Position numbers and translations under genes: made by a program. 64,000 nucleotides of DNA, taken from the NCBI RefSeq assembly GCF_002008365.1, contig NZ_MRDL01000003.1, positions 144,895-208,894 on the forward strand. The letters run 5' to 3'. Below, piece after piece: positions 44,311 to 52,929 of the stretch (the first letter of the stretch is position 1; every line of letters begins with the position of its first letter). Source of the stretch: Rhizobium leguminosarum bv. viciae USDA 2370 (lineage in GTDB: Bacteria; Pseudomonadota; Alphaproteobacteria; Rhizobiales; Rhizobiaceae). Below the pieces are notes generated by a model, which was given only the letters and a program-made list of their open reading frames with translations, made no database searches and was not told the origin of the DNA.

Positions 44311-45177
44311 ATGGGAAAGCAAACAGCCGGCGCCAGCCAAGCTTCAGTTCTTCATTCAAAGGGTCCCTTAGGATGGACGAATGTCCTTGGTGTTCGCATT
44401 TCAGCAGTCAATCTCAAAAGCGCGACTGGATATATTCAAAAAGCGATCGAAGACGGCAGGAAGGAATATGTGTGCGTTCGCGACGCACACGGCATCGTCC
44501 GCTGTCAAGATGATCCCGAACTCCGGTCGATACATAACCGGGCGTTCCTCGTAACCCCTGACGGCATGCCGCTTGTTTGGGCACTGAGACATGCTGGTCA
44601 TGTGGAAAGCGACAGGGTCTATGGACCGGATCTCATGTTATCCGTTTTCGATGCCGGCAGCTCCAAGGGCTTGCGCCACTTCCTTTATGGCGCAACGGCC
44701 GAAACGCTCGAACAACTCCAGGCGCGCCTTCTCGCAAAATTTCCGCAAGCACGGATCGTCGGCTCCTATGCGCCGCCTTTTCGCAAACTGTCGACGCGGG
44801 AGGAAACGGATATTGCAGACCGGCTCAATCGGTCGGGCGCCGATATCATTTGGGTCGGGCTGAGCAGTCCCAAGCAGGAACTCTGGATGGCGCACATGCG
44901 CGATAGCCTGGAAGCATCGATGCTCATCGGTGTCGGAGCCGCATTCGATTTCCACGCCGGCCTCAAGCGGCAGGCTCCAAGGTTCATTCAAAGAAGCGGC
45001 TTCGAATGGGCGTTTCGTCTTTTATGCGAGCCGCGACGGCTGTGGCGGCGCTATGCGCTCGTCGTGCCGACCTTCATCTCACTGACCGCATTCCAGAGAC
45101 TGGGGCTTCGGAAGTTTCCGATCGAAGACAAGGTTTTTGGATCAAGCGCGCCAAAAGAAGCAGCTGCAAAGGTGTAA
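44311..45177 (+). CDS. WecG/TagA/CpsF family glycosyltransferase (GT26)
   Basis: A GT26 enzyme of 288 aa that usually adds the second sugar (N-acetylmannosamine/uronate-type) to a polyprenyl-linked primer. Conserved segments: NVLGVRISAVNLKSATGYIQ, FLVTPDGMPLVWALRHAG, DRVYGPDLMLSVFDAGSSKG, FLYGATAETLEQLQARL and IIWVGLSSPKQELWMAHMRD, followed by GVGAAFDFHAGLKRQAPRFI and GFEWAFRLLCEPRRLWRRY. The pair of PKQE(L/K)W and DF.AG motifs is diagnostic. It directly precedes the initiating phosphotransferase gene, which supports a second-sugar role. Confidence 0.93.
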   Translation: MGKQTAGASQASVLHSKGPLGWTNVLGVRISAVNLKSATGYIQKAIEDGRKEYVCVRDAHGIVRCQDDPELRSIHNRAFLVTPDGMPLVWALRHAGHVESDRVYGPDLMLSVFDAGSSKGLRHFLYGATAETLEQLQARLLAKFPQARIVGSYAPPFRKLSTREETDIADRLNRSGADIIWVGLSSPKQELWMAHMRDSLEASMLIGVGAAFDFHAGLKRQAPRFIQRSGFEWAFRLLCEPRRLWRRYALVVPTFISLTAFQRLGLRKFPIEDKVFGSSAPKEAAAKV

Positions 45178-45184
45178 AGCCATC

Positions 45185-46678
45185 ATGTCCCTATTTGCGT
45201 CGCCAGCAATGACACCGGGTCCGTCGAAGGCATCCACAACAAATGACGTGACGTCGCGGACGATTCCGGCAGGTTCCGTGCCGCCCATAGCAGCTAAGAC
45301 CGCCGATCCCTTTGCACAGGCAGCGCTGAATATGCCCGTCGCACTACGGCGTCGGCTTGCTCGGCTTGCAACGTCGTCCTTCCTGGTCGCTGGCGACATT
45401 GCAAGCTATTTGATTGCCTATTTTGTTGTCCTGTCCCTTCTCCCCAGTGGTTCGGAGGGCACGATGGTGGAGCGTACGTTCACGATCGCAGCATTCGCTG
45501 CCATTGTTCTCTACGCATCGGCCGGCCTCTACCCTGGATATCGGTTGCATGACCACGAACATCTGCGGCGGCGCACCATAGCTGCCGTCAAGGTGGCTGT
45601 CCTGACGGCATTCGGAGCAATTATCCTGCCGGAGGGGGAACGACTGCTGCTTGCCACTATTGGGTTCCTCGCTCTCGGGCTGATTGTTCAGCCACTTGTG
45701 CATTGGCTTGCACGATGCCTGTGCTGGAAACTTGGAATCTGGGGGGAGCGCGCGGTTGTCATAGGGGGGTGCAACCTTACTCCCGCTCTAGTGGCCCATT
45801 TCAAGAACCACTGGCAGCATGGCATCAGGCCGGAGCCCTTTTCCTCTGATACTTTGGAGGCATTGCCCGATGGCGGGCCATCCATTGCCGTGATTGCGGG
45901 CGACACAGGCTCTCTTGGACCCGACTTGGCGGTGATGCGTCGGAAGTTCGCCGAAGTCATTTTGCTGTCCGACACGCCGAGCCTCAAGGTAAGCGGATTG
46001 CGACCTGCGGATGTCGGCGGAGAGATCGGCATTCGCCTCACCACCGGTGGGAGTTCGGTTAACTCGGATCTGGTTCGCCGGATCCTCGATCTCGCCATCG
46101 CCATCCCTGCAATGATCGTGGTCGCCCCATTCATCGCGTTTGCGGCGGCTGCAATCTATGCCATCGATCCAGGCCCCGTCTTCTTTCGGCATACCAGGGA
46201 AGGACGGTCCGGCAAGCCGGTGCACGTCCTGAAATTGAGGACGATGTACCAAGATGCAGAACAGCGCCTTGAAGCACTATTCCGAGACAACCCTACCATG
46301 CGTGCCGAGTGGTTGAGCCACTTCAAGCTCAAGGACGATCCGCGCATCCTTCCGGTTATAGGACATATGCTGCGCGCTTCGAGCATCGACGAGCTCCCGC
46401 AATTGGCAAACATCATTGCCGGCCAGATGGCCATCGTCGGGCCGCGTCCGTTTCCGGAATATCACCTCCTGGCTATGGACGGCGAATTTCGAAACAAGCG
46501 CCGTTCCGTCACGCCGGGGCTCACGGGGCTTTGGCAAATATCCGAGCGAAGCAATGCGGATATCGAGCTGCAGCAGCAACTCGACGAGTTCTACATCGAC
46601 AATCGGTCGCTGTGGTTGGACTGCCAAATTCTTCTCAGCACAATCCCTGCGGTCTTCAAGCGTAGGGGAGCCTACTAA
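45185..46678 (+). CDS. Undecaprenyl-phosphate sugar phosphotransferase (initiating enzyme)
   Basis: A polyisoprenyl-phosphate hexose-1-phosphate transferase (497 aa) that starts each repeat unit on the lipid carrier. ATG 45185 lies 7 bp after the previous stop. Four to five N-terminal membrane spans (residues ~65-190) and a central CoA-binding-like domain are followed by the catalytic PF02397 domain: LDLAIAIPAMIVVAPFIAFA (span), GPVFFRHTREGRSGKPVHVL, KLRTMYQDAEQRLEALFRDN, LRASSIDELPQLANIIAGQM, VGPRPFPEY and TPGLTGLWQISERSNADIEL. This is a full-length PssA/WcaJ-type enzyme. Confidence 0.93.
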   Translation: MSLFASPAMTPGPSKASTTNDVTSRTIPAGSVPPIAAKTADPFAQAALNMPVALRRRLARLATSSFLVAGDIASYLIAYFVVLSLLPSGSEGTMVERTFTIAAFAAIVLYASAGLYPGYRLHDHEHLRRRTIAAVKVAVLTAFGAIILPEGERLLLATIGFLALGLIVQPLVHWLARCLCWKLGIWGERAVVIGGCNLTPALVAHFKNHWQHGIRPEPFSSDTLEALPDGGPSIAVIAGDTGSLGPDLAVMRRKFAEVILLSDTPSLKVSGLRPADVGGEIGIRLTTGGSSVNSDLVRRILDLAIAIPAMIVVAPFIAFAAAAIYAIDPGPVFFRHTREGRSGKPVHVLKLRTMYQDAEQRLEALFRDNPTMRAEWLSHFKLKDDPRILPVIGHMLRASSIDELPQLANIIAGQMAIVGPRPFPEYHLLAMDGEFRNKRRSVTPGLTGLWQISERSNADIELQQQLDEFYIDNRSLWLDCQILLSTIPAVFKRRGAY

Positions 46679-46682
46679 ACAT

Positions 46683-46698
46683 CCTCGCTTCCGCGAGG
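46683..46698 (+). terminator. Small hairpin after the phosphotransferase gene
   Basis: CCTCGC (46683-46688), loop TTCC, GCGAGG (46693-46698), a perfect 6-bp stem 5 bp past the stop codon and 25 bp before the next start. It has no T tract, so it is more likely an mRNA stabiliser or partial terminator. Confidence 0.4.
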
Positions 46699-46723
46699 CA
46701 ACCGTCAACAACGGAGCACGACA

Positions 46724-47776
46724 ATGCACGGACAAAAGCGAATTATGGTAACCGGCGGCACCGGGTTTCTGGGATCATTCCTGTGCGAAAGGCTTTTGCG
46801 AGAGGGCAATGACGTCCTCTGTGTGGACAATTACTACACAGGTTCGCGCGACAATGTGCTGCATCTTCTTGACGATCCTCGCTTTGAGGTGCTCCGCCAT
46901 GATATTACCTTCCCGCTCTATGTGGAGGTCGACGAGATCTACAACCTCGCCTGTCCGGCATCTCCGGTCCACTATCAGCATGACCCCGTGCAGACCGTAA
47001 AGACCAATGTGCACGGGGCCATCAATATGCTCGGCTTGGCAAAACGCACCAGAGCGAAGATCTTCCAGGCATCCACGAGCGAAGTTTATGGCGATCCGGC
47101 AGTCCACCCTCAGCCGGAGGAGTATCGAGGCAGCGTCAATCCCATAGGGCCGAGGGCATGTTATGACGAAGGCAAGCGGTGTGCCGAAACATTGTTCTTC
47201 GATTACCATCGTCAATATGGTGTGGAAATCCGCGTGGCGCGGATCTTCAATACTTACGGGCCGCGCATGCAGACCAATGACGGCCGCGTCGTCTCGAATT
47301 TCATCGTTCAGGCGCTTCAAAACGAGCCGATCACCATCTTCGGCAATGGCACGCAAACGCGCTCCTTCTGCTATGTAGACGATCTGATTGAGGGCTTCAT
47401 CCGCCTGATGGGCACGCCGGCCGGCGTTACGGGCCCGATCAATCTCGGTAACCCAGGAGAATTCCAGGTCCGGGAACTGGCCGAAATGGTCATCGAGATG
47501 ACGGGATCGAAATCGAGCATCGTTTACAAGCCTCTGCCGATTGACGATCCGACGCAGCGCAAGCCCGACATCAGCCGCGCAAAGCAGGAGCTGGGCTGGC
47601 AGCCGACAGTGAACCTGCGACAGGGGCTTGAGAAAACGATCGCGTATTTCGAGTGGAAGCTTTCTGGCGGGGCCAAGAGCACGCTTGGTGTCCAGTCCTC
47701 GCGAACGGCCTACACCCATCTGCCTCCCCCGGCCGTCGGCCTTCCCGTTTCGCAAGCCGCACCCCTGGGGACGTGA
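46724..47776 (+). CDS. UDP-glucuronate decarboxylase (UDP-xylose synthase)
   Basis: An extended SDR (350 aa) that oxidises and decarboxylates UDP-glucuronate to UDP-xylose. [20 protein letters not shown] (NAD fold), [35 protein letters not shown] (the UXS signature), [40 protein letters not shown] (Tyr-x3-Lys) and [11 protein letters not shown] are present. GGAG precedes ATG 46724. It has a Pro-rich C-terminal tail of about 30 residues beyond the usual core. It implies xylose, or a xylose-derived sugar, in the polymer. Confidence 0.93.
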   Translation: MHGQKRIMVTGGTGFLGSFLCERLLREGNDVLCVDNYYTGSRDNVLHLLDDPRFEVLRHDITFPLYVEVDEIYNLACPASPVHYQHDPVQTVKTNVHGAINMLGLAKRTRAKIFQASTSEVYGDPAVHPQPEEYRGSVNPIGPRACYDEGKRCAETLFFDYHRQYGVEIRVARIFNTYGPRMQTNDGRVVSNFIVQALQNEPITIFGNGTQTRSFCYVDDLIEGFIRLMGTPAGVTGPINLGNPGEFQVRELAEMVIEMTGSKSSIVYKPLPIDDPTQRKPDISRAKQELGWQPTVNLRQGLEKTIAYFEWKLSGGAKSTLGVQSSRTAYTHLPPPAVGLPVSQAAPLGT

Positions 47777-47900
47777 ACAGCAACGTTGAAGCGCAAATCG
47801 GCTCGGTTTCTTTCAATGAACCGAGCCCAAATCGCGGTTTGCAGAAAGAGCGGCGGCCATTGGACCTGCAAATCGCCGCAAAACACTGGGGACATGGACT

Positions 47901-48710
47901 ATGCGGGTTGCTGTTATTACACCATACTACAAGGAGCCAAAAGAGCTCCTCGAGCAGTGCCGAGCGAGCGTTCTCGACCAAACCGTTGCATGCGACCACA
48001 TCTTTGTTGCCGACGGGTTTCCGAACGCAACCGTCGCTCGCTGGCGCGCAAAGCATTTCATCTTGCCGATTGCTCACGGCGACGCGGGCAACATGGCTCG
48101 CGTGATCGGCAGCCTCAGCGCTTTCGCCCAGGGCTATGACGCGGTGGCGTTTCTCGATGCGGATAACTGGTACAGATCCGACCACATCCAGCGCCTGCTT
48201 GAGCTTCACCGCCGTACCGGTGCCGCGGTTTGCACATCGAGACGTTCGATGCACCGTGCGGACGGCACTTACATGTTCGACGACTCAAAGAGCGACGGCC
48301 GCACGCACGTAGATACGAACTGCTTATTTCTCACCCGACCGTCGCTACCGATCATCGCGCGCTGGGCTCACATGCCGAGGGAACTCTATCCAGTAGGAGA
48401 TTCTGTCTATTGGAGCTCGATACGATGCTCTGGGCTGTCGCGCTCTCACGAGCCGACCGCGACGGTATGCTACCGCACGACTTGGGAAGCCGACTACAAG
48501 CGAATTGGAGAACCCGCCCCCATGGGCAGCAAGACCCTCGCATTCACCGACCAGCCATACCACTGGTTCAAGTCTCTCCCGGTTCGGGACCGCTGGCGCA
48601 TCTGGCAGGATTTCGGCTTTCCGCTCAGGCGGCGTACGGTGGCAAAGCTGGTCGGCCAATATGCGCTGTCAAGGCTTTCCCCGTATTCTTATCTCGGCGC
48701 CAAACCATGA
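47901..48710 (+). CDS. Glycosyltransferase family 2 protein
   Basis: A GT-A type transferase of 269 aa. It starts MRVAVITPYYKEPKELLEQC and contains VACDHIFVADGFPNATVARW, DAVAFLDADNWYRSDHIQRL (DxDN metal site), THVDTNCLFLTR and RWAHMPRELYPVGDSVYWSS. The DGF instead of DDGS motif is a noticeable variation but occurs in some GT2 members. GGGGAC lies upstream. It follows the UDP-xylose synthase gene by 124 bp. Confidence 0.87.
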   Translation: MRVAVITPYYKEPKELLEQCRASVLDQTVACDHIFVADGFPNATVARWRAKHFILPIAHGDAGNMARVIGSLSAFAQGYDAVAFLDADNWYRSDHIQRLLELHRRTGAAVCTSRRSMHRADGTYMFDDSKSDGRTHVDTNCLFLTRPSLPIIARWAHMPRELYPVGDSVYWSSIRCSGLSRSHEPTATVCYRTTWEADYKRIGEPAPMGSKTLAFTDQPYHWFKSLPVRDRWRIWQDFGFPLRRRTVAKLVGQYALSRLSPYSYLGAKP

Positions 48711-48915
48711 GTGGCGAACGTCTTGCCGTGTCCGCCATCTCCCGTCTCCTTGCTCGTCCGCGGTGGGGGATGTCTGGCCCCGCACTCCAGGCGAAAACAT
48801 CTCTCGATTTCCGCAAGAATGAATCGAAAAACAAATAGCGCTCAATAATGAAACGATGCCGCGCCCGGAAGATCTGTCAAACCAGGAGGGACCCGGTGGT
48901 TACGGAGGAACTAGT

Positions 48916-49908
48916 TTGCAACGCGTTGATGTCGCAATTCCCTGCTATAACTATGCGCACTTCTTGGAGGAATGCGTTGAAAGCGTCCTGTCGCAAGCGG
49001 GCGTCGATGTCCGGGTGCTCATTCTGGATGACTGCTCGCCAGACAATACGCCGGAAGTCGGAATGGCCCTGGCCTCCCGGGACAAGCGGGTCACCTATCG
49101 GCGGCACGCGGCAAACATGGGCCACATCGCCACCTATAACGAGGGAATTGATTGGGCAGGCGGTGACTTATTCCTGCTTCTTTCCGCGGATGATTATCTT
49201 TTGCCGGGCGCGCTAGGCCGCTCGGCGGAGCTGATGCGCAATTATCCTGATGTGGGGTTCGCGTTCGGGAATGCGCTCATAGCTGAGCCAGATTGCATGA
49301 TGAGCAAGCGCGCTGATCCTCTCGGCGACAATAACGTGCATCCCATGCAGATCTTGTCCGGCCCCCAATTCATGAGGTTGAGTGGAGCAAGCAATCTCGT
49401 TCCAACGCCGACAGCTGTCGTAAGGACGGCGCTGCAAAAGCAGGTCGGCGCCTATCACAAGGAACTGCCGCATGCCGGCGATATGGAAATGTGGCTGCGG
49501 CTCGCGTCACATGCCGGCGTAGGCTTCATCAATGATGATCAAGCAGTGTATCGCCGACATGCTACGAATATGTCGCTGCAATACTATGGAGAAAATATTC
49601 TCTCCGACCTTCGCCAAAGAAAAAAGGCTTTTGATATCCTGTTTAGCCATGCGGCGGATAGCCTCAAGAAAGATGAGGTGATACGACGTTTTCTAGCCAG
49701 AGATCTTGGAAAAAAGGCGCTTCAACAAGCCGGCATCGCATTCAACAACTTCGACATTGCTACGGCCGTGGCTATTCAGCGCTTTGCAATGGAGGTTTCT
49801 CCTGAGGTGCGGAACTCGTTGCCCTGGATCAAGTTGGTCTGCAAGCAAACGATCGGGCCAAAGTACTGGTACGCCTTGAATTCCATCCGGCGGCGAGTTG
49901 CGGCATGA
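48916..49908 (+). CDS. Glycosyltransferase family 2 protein
   Basis: A GT-A glycosyltransferase, 330 aa from TTG 48916. TTG is preferred over ATG 48856 because GGAGGAA (48904-48910) sits 5 bp before it and the family begins there (QRVDVAIPCYNYAHFLEECV); the ATG has no ribosome site. Motifs: VRVLILDDCSPDNTPEV, NMGHIATYNEGIDWAGGDLF, LLLSADDYLLPGALGRS (DD metal site) and HAGDMEMWLRLASHAGVGFI. Last gene of this plus-strand run; a terminator follows. If the upstream ATG is used the protein gains 20 residues. Confidence 0.87.
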   Translation: MQRVDVAIPCYNYAHFLEECVESVLSQAGVDVRVLILDDCSPDNTPEVGMALASRDKRVTYRRHAANMGHIATYNEGIDWAGGDLFLLLSADDYLLPGALGRSAELMRNYPDVGFAFGNALIAEPDCMMSKRADPLGDNNVHPMQILSGPQFMRLSGASNLVPTPTAVVRTALQKQVGAYHKELPHAGDMEMWLRLASHAGVGFINDDQAVYRRHATNMSLQYYGENILSDLRQRKKAFDILFSHAADSLKKDEVIRRFLARDLGKKALQQAGIAFNNFDIATAVAIQRFAMEVSPEVRNSLPWIKLVCKQTIGPKYWYALNSIRRRVAA

Positions 49909-49963
49909 ACAGGCAGGACCGGCCCAGGTTAGTTCGCGTAACGGACGCGCCCGCTATCAAAAG

Positions 49964-49992
49964 ACCCGGTGACGCATTTGCGCCCACCGGGT
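49964..49992 (+). terminator. Terminator after the glycosyltransferase operon
   Basis: ACCCGGTG (49964-49971) and CACCGGGT (49985-49992) form a perfect 8-bp stem with a 13-nt loop, followed by GATTTG. It lies 55 bp after the last glycosyltransferase stop and before the convergent regulator gene, so it could serve both directions. Confidence 0.6.
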
Positions 49993-50069
49993 GATTTGAG
50001 CAAGACGGTCGTTCCAAGATACGAAAAGATTTGCCCCAACGGTTGATCAGTACAACGCTTTATTCACGC

Positions 50070-50834
50070 TCACGCCGATAGACTGGTTTGGCACAAGTCG
50101 TTGAGCTTGAATACGACTTCCGTCCTATTCGTTGCTTTGACCTTTTTCATAATATTGCGAACATGCACCTTTACGGTGCTTTCTCGAAGATTGAGCTCAT
50201 AAGCGATAATTTTATTCGCCTTTCCGCGTCGGAGCGCCTCCACGACTTCGACCTGACGATCCGTGAATATGCCGGCTAGCGGGCGTGCGGTCGAATTGCT
50301 CGAGTCCAGCAAGTGACGCATGGCGAACAGGGCGCTTGCAGGCACGAAAATTCCGCCCGCCACTGACAGCGCGATCAGCTCCATACACACACTGACGCTG
50401 ACTGAGGCGGGTATGAACCCTTTGGCTCCGTACTCAAGCGCCCTGACGATCTGGCCGAAATCGTCGCTATCAGCCAATACGATGAGCGGCGTTGATGCGA
50501 ATTCCGACGCAAGCTTCCGGATTTGCTCCGAAACGGCCGGTTCATCGATCTTTTTGCCGCCGACGTTCAGGAGGATCGCGGAAAGCGGAGGATATTCGTC
50601 GCGCCTCTGCTTCCACTCCTCAATTGATCCAAATGCCAGGATTTGCAAATCCGCCTTCTGGGCAGCCATGCATTGCGCCAGGCATTGCCGATCAAGTTCA
50701 CGATTGTCGAGAATAACAAGCGAATGCGTCTGTCTTGCCGACACGACAGGTATGTTCGAATTGTTCTCGATCTTAAGGGGAAAGGCTACGTTTTCCTGCC
50801 TTAGGTCCAAATTCGGTATAAGCGCTGAATTCAC
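50070..50834 (-). CDS. LuxR/NarL-type regulator with an aberrant receiver
   Basis: A response-regulator-like protein of 254 aa starting at GTG 50834 (GGGAGG 9 bp upstream). The receiver-like domain (about 36-160) keeps the first acidic site in LVILDNRELD, but at the usual phosphoacceptor position it has Asn (SAILLNVGG, about residue 90). The C-terminal NarL HTH is complete: FTDRQVEVVEALRRGKANKI, AYELNLRESTVKVHVRNIMK and KVKATNRTEVVFKLNDL. No histidine kinase gene is nearby. It lies between two groups of polysaccharide genes and likely controls them; how it is signalled is unknown. Confidence 0.88.
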   Translation of the reverse strand: MNSALIPNLDLRQENVAFPLKIENNSNIPVVSARQTHSLVILDNRELDRQCLAQCMAAQKADLQILAFGSIEEWKQRRDEYPPLSAILLNVGGKKIDEPAVSEQIRKLASEFASTPLIVLADSDDFGQIVRALEYGAKGFIPASVSVSVCMELIALSVAGGIFVPASALFAMRHLLDSSNSTARPLAGIFTDRQVEVVEALRRGKANKIIAYELNLRESTVKVHVRNIMKKVKATNRTEVVFKLNDLCQTSLSA

Positions 50835-51388
50835 AGCTTCACCCTCCCCCTAAACACGTTACGCCACACTACGGCCCGAGCACCAACCCCTCTCATTACG
50901 GGGGTTTAGGAAACTCTAAAGTAGGAATCGAATACCACAATTCGCGGAACGTTACAGTAGCTAATATAGGCTAAGCGGCGCACAACTTCTATCGTAAGGC
51001 CGAAATATAAAAGAACATCTGAGGTAGACTTATATAATACTATATTGCCGGCAGGATAGTCTGCGTCGTTACACGGCACTCCGGGTGAGGTCAACTAAAC
51101 GCATGGAAACAATCGGTGTCTCGGGCGTAGGTCCGGCAAGGGGTGCGGAATATGACCCCGCCACTAATGTCGGTAGATGCATGAACTAGGGCGTAAGTCG
51201 TCATAAGTAGATACGCCTTTAGGTGAATAACCTTAAACGTTTTGTTTCTTTACTCGGATGACGAAAACAATTCTCCTTGAAGTGTAGAGAAATATTAGTC
51301 CTGTCGGTGTGAAAACTTGGGCGCAACCAAGCGATTGTTTGTTTCAACCGAAAGTCTGGGCTTGTTCAGGAGTAGGGGTTTTGCAGGG
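50835..51388. other. AT-rich divergent regulatory region
   Basis: A 554-bp gap between the LuxR-type gene and the acetyltransferase operon. Base composition is markedly more AT-rich than elsewhere (for example TTATATAATACTATATTG near 51030). A TATAAT box is at 51033-51038 on the plus strand but without a convincing -35. Likely regulator-binding region for both operons. Confidence 0.45.
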
Positions 51389-51895
51389 ATGATTGCATCA
51401 AACGTTAAGCTGGATGACGGCTGCGTCATCCACCATCGGGATCTTGTGAATCTATACGGCTGCACGATCGGCGCGGGAACGCGCATCGGCACCTTCGTCG
51501 AGATTCAGAAGAACGTCATCGTCGGAAAAGACTGCAAGATCTCCAGCCATTCCTTCCTCTGTGAGGGCGTGACGCTGGAAGACGGCGTGTTCATAGGCCA
51601 CGGGGTCATGTTTACGAACGACACATACCCGCGCGCCGTCAATCTCGATGGCAGCCTGCAGACCGAAGCCGACTGGGCCGTCATCCCTATTCTGGTCAAG
51701 CGCCACGCGTCGATTGGCAGCAACGCCACCATTCTGCCTGGCGTCATCATCGGAGAAGCCGCACAGGTCGGCGCCGGCGCTGTTGTAACCAAGGATGTGC
51801 CCGACAGCGCCATTGTTGTCGGCGTTCCGGCCAGGATCATCGGTCGCGTTCATGACCGATCAGTCAACATGCAAGCGCTGGGAGAAGTGCAATGA
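51389..51895 (+). CDS. Hexapeptide-repeat sugar acetyltransferase (WbpD-like)
   Basis: A left-handed beta-helix acetyltransferase, 168 aa. ATG 51389 gives the family start (MIASNVKLDDGCVIHHRDLV); a TTG at 51317 opens the frame earlier but adds unrelated sequence. Hexapeptide rungs include GCTIGAGTRIGTFVEIQKNV and IVGKDCKISSHSFLCEGVTL, then IGHGVMFTNDTYPRAVNLDG (catalytic-site region with His) and ILPGVIIGEAAQVGAGAVVT. It resembles enzymes that N-acetylate UDP-3-amino-2-acetamido uronates. It overlaps the oxidoreductase by 4 nt. Confidence 0.88.
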   Translation: MIASNVKLDDGCVIHHRDLVNLYGCTIGAGTRIGTFVEIQKNVIVGKDCKISSHSFLCEGVTLEDGVFIGHGVMFTNDTYPRAVNLDGSLQTEADWAVIPILVKRHASIGSNATILPGVIIGEAAQVGAGAVVTKDVPDSAIVVGVPARIIGRVHDRSVNMQALGEVQ

Positions 51896-52929
51896 TTGGT
51901 ATCGCCGTTGTTGGATATGGGTACTGGGGTCCGAATCTGGTTCGTAACATCTCGGAAGCGGCCGGCGCGCAACTCATTTCAGTCTGTGATCTCAATGTCG
52001 AACGCTTAGCGGCTGTCAAAAGCCGCTACCCCGCAGTGACGATCACCGATGATTTCGAGGAAGTCCTGCGCGATCCGAGAGTGGATGCCATCGCTATCGC
52101 GACGCCGGTCTTCACCCATTTCAAGCTCGCGATGCAGGCTATGATGGCCGGAAAGCATGTCTTCGTCGAAAAGCCAATGGCTTCGACGACGGACGAAGCC
52201 TCGCGGATGGTCGAGGAGGCCGCGCGTAGACGCCTCGTGCTGGCCGTGGATCATACTTTCGTGCATACCGGCGCCGTCCGCAAGATGCGCGAACTAGTCG
52301 AAAGCGGCCTCGGCGACATGTATTACTACGACTCGGTTCGGGTCAATCTGGGGCTCTTCCAGCACGATGTCAGCGTCATCTGGGACCTCGCGGTGCATGA
52401 TCTCTCCATCCTCGACCATGTTGTGCAGGAAAGGCCGGTAGCCGTTTCCGCGACGGGCATGAGTCATGTGCTCGGCGAGCCGGAGAACATCGCCTATCTG
52501 ACGCTTTTCTTCGAGAGCAAGCTCATCGCACATATCCACGTCAATTGGCTGGCCCCGGTCAAGGTCCGCCGCACGCTGATCGGCGGCAGCAGCAAGATGA
52601 TCGTCTATGACGATTTGGAGCCCAGCGAAAAGATCAAGGTCTATGACAAGGGCATCACCATGTGCCCCAATTCCGATGCATATGGCGAGAAGGTGCATCA
52701 GATGATGGTCGGCTACCGCAGCGGCGACATGTGGGCGCCCAAGCTCGATATGACCGAGGCGTTGAAACGCGAACTGGATCAGTTCGTCGATTGCATCGAG
52801 CAGAATTCGCGGCCCATCACGGATGGCCAGGCCGGACTGCGGGTCGTTCGCATCCTTGAAGCTGCAAGCCGGTCGCTCGCCCAGCGCGGCCGTATCATCG
52901 AGCTTGAAGAAGCGAGGCTCATCGCATGA
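51892..52929 (+). CDS. Gfo/Idh/MocA family sugar oxidoreductase (WbpB/WlbA-like)
   Basis: An NAD-dependent sugar dehydrogenase, 345 aa, probably oxidising C3 of a UDP-linked acetamido sugar or uronate to allow transamination. The N-terminus IGIAVVGYGYWGPNLVRNIS binds NAD; AIATPVFTHFKLAMQAMMAG and KHVFVEKPMASTTDEAS carry the conserved EKP. HTFVHTGAVRKMRELVESGL and VSVIWDLAVHDLSILDH are the substrate-side motifs. With the acetyltransferase before it and the aminotransferase after it (4-nt overlaps on both sides), it forms a WbpB-WbpD-WbpE-like module. Confidence 0.9.
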   Translation: MIGIAVVGYGYWGPNLVRNISEAAGAQLISVCDLNVERLAAVKSRYPAVTITDDFEEVLRDPRVDAIAIATPVFTHFKLAMQAMMAGKHVFVEKPMASTTDEASRMVEEAARRRLVLAVDHTFVHTGAVRKMRELVESGLGDMYYYDSVRVNLGLFQHDVSVIWDLAVHDLSILDHVVQERPVAVSATGMSHVLGEPENIAYLTLFFESKLIAHIHVNWLAPVKVRRTLIGGSSKMIVYDDLEPSEKIKVYDKGITMCPNSDAYGEKVHQMMVGYRSGDMWAPKLDMTEALKRELDQFVDCIEQNSRPITDGQAGLRVVRILEAASRSLAQRGRIIELEEARLIA

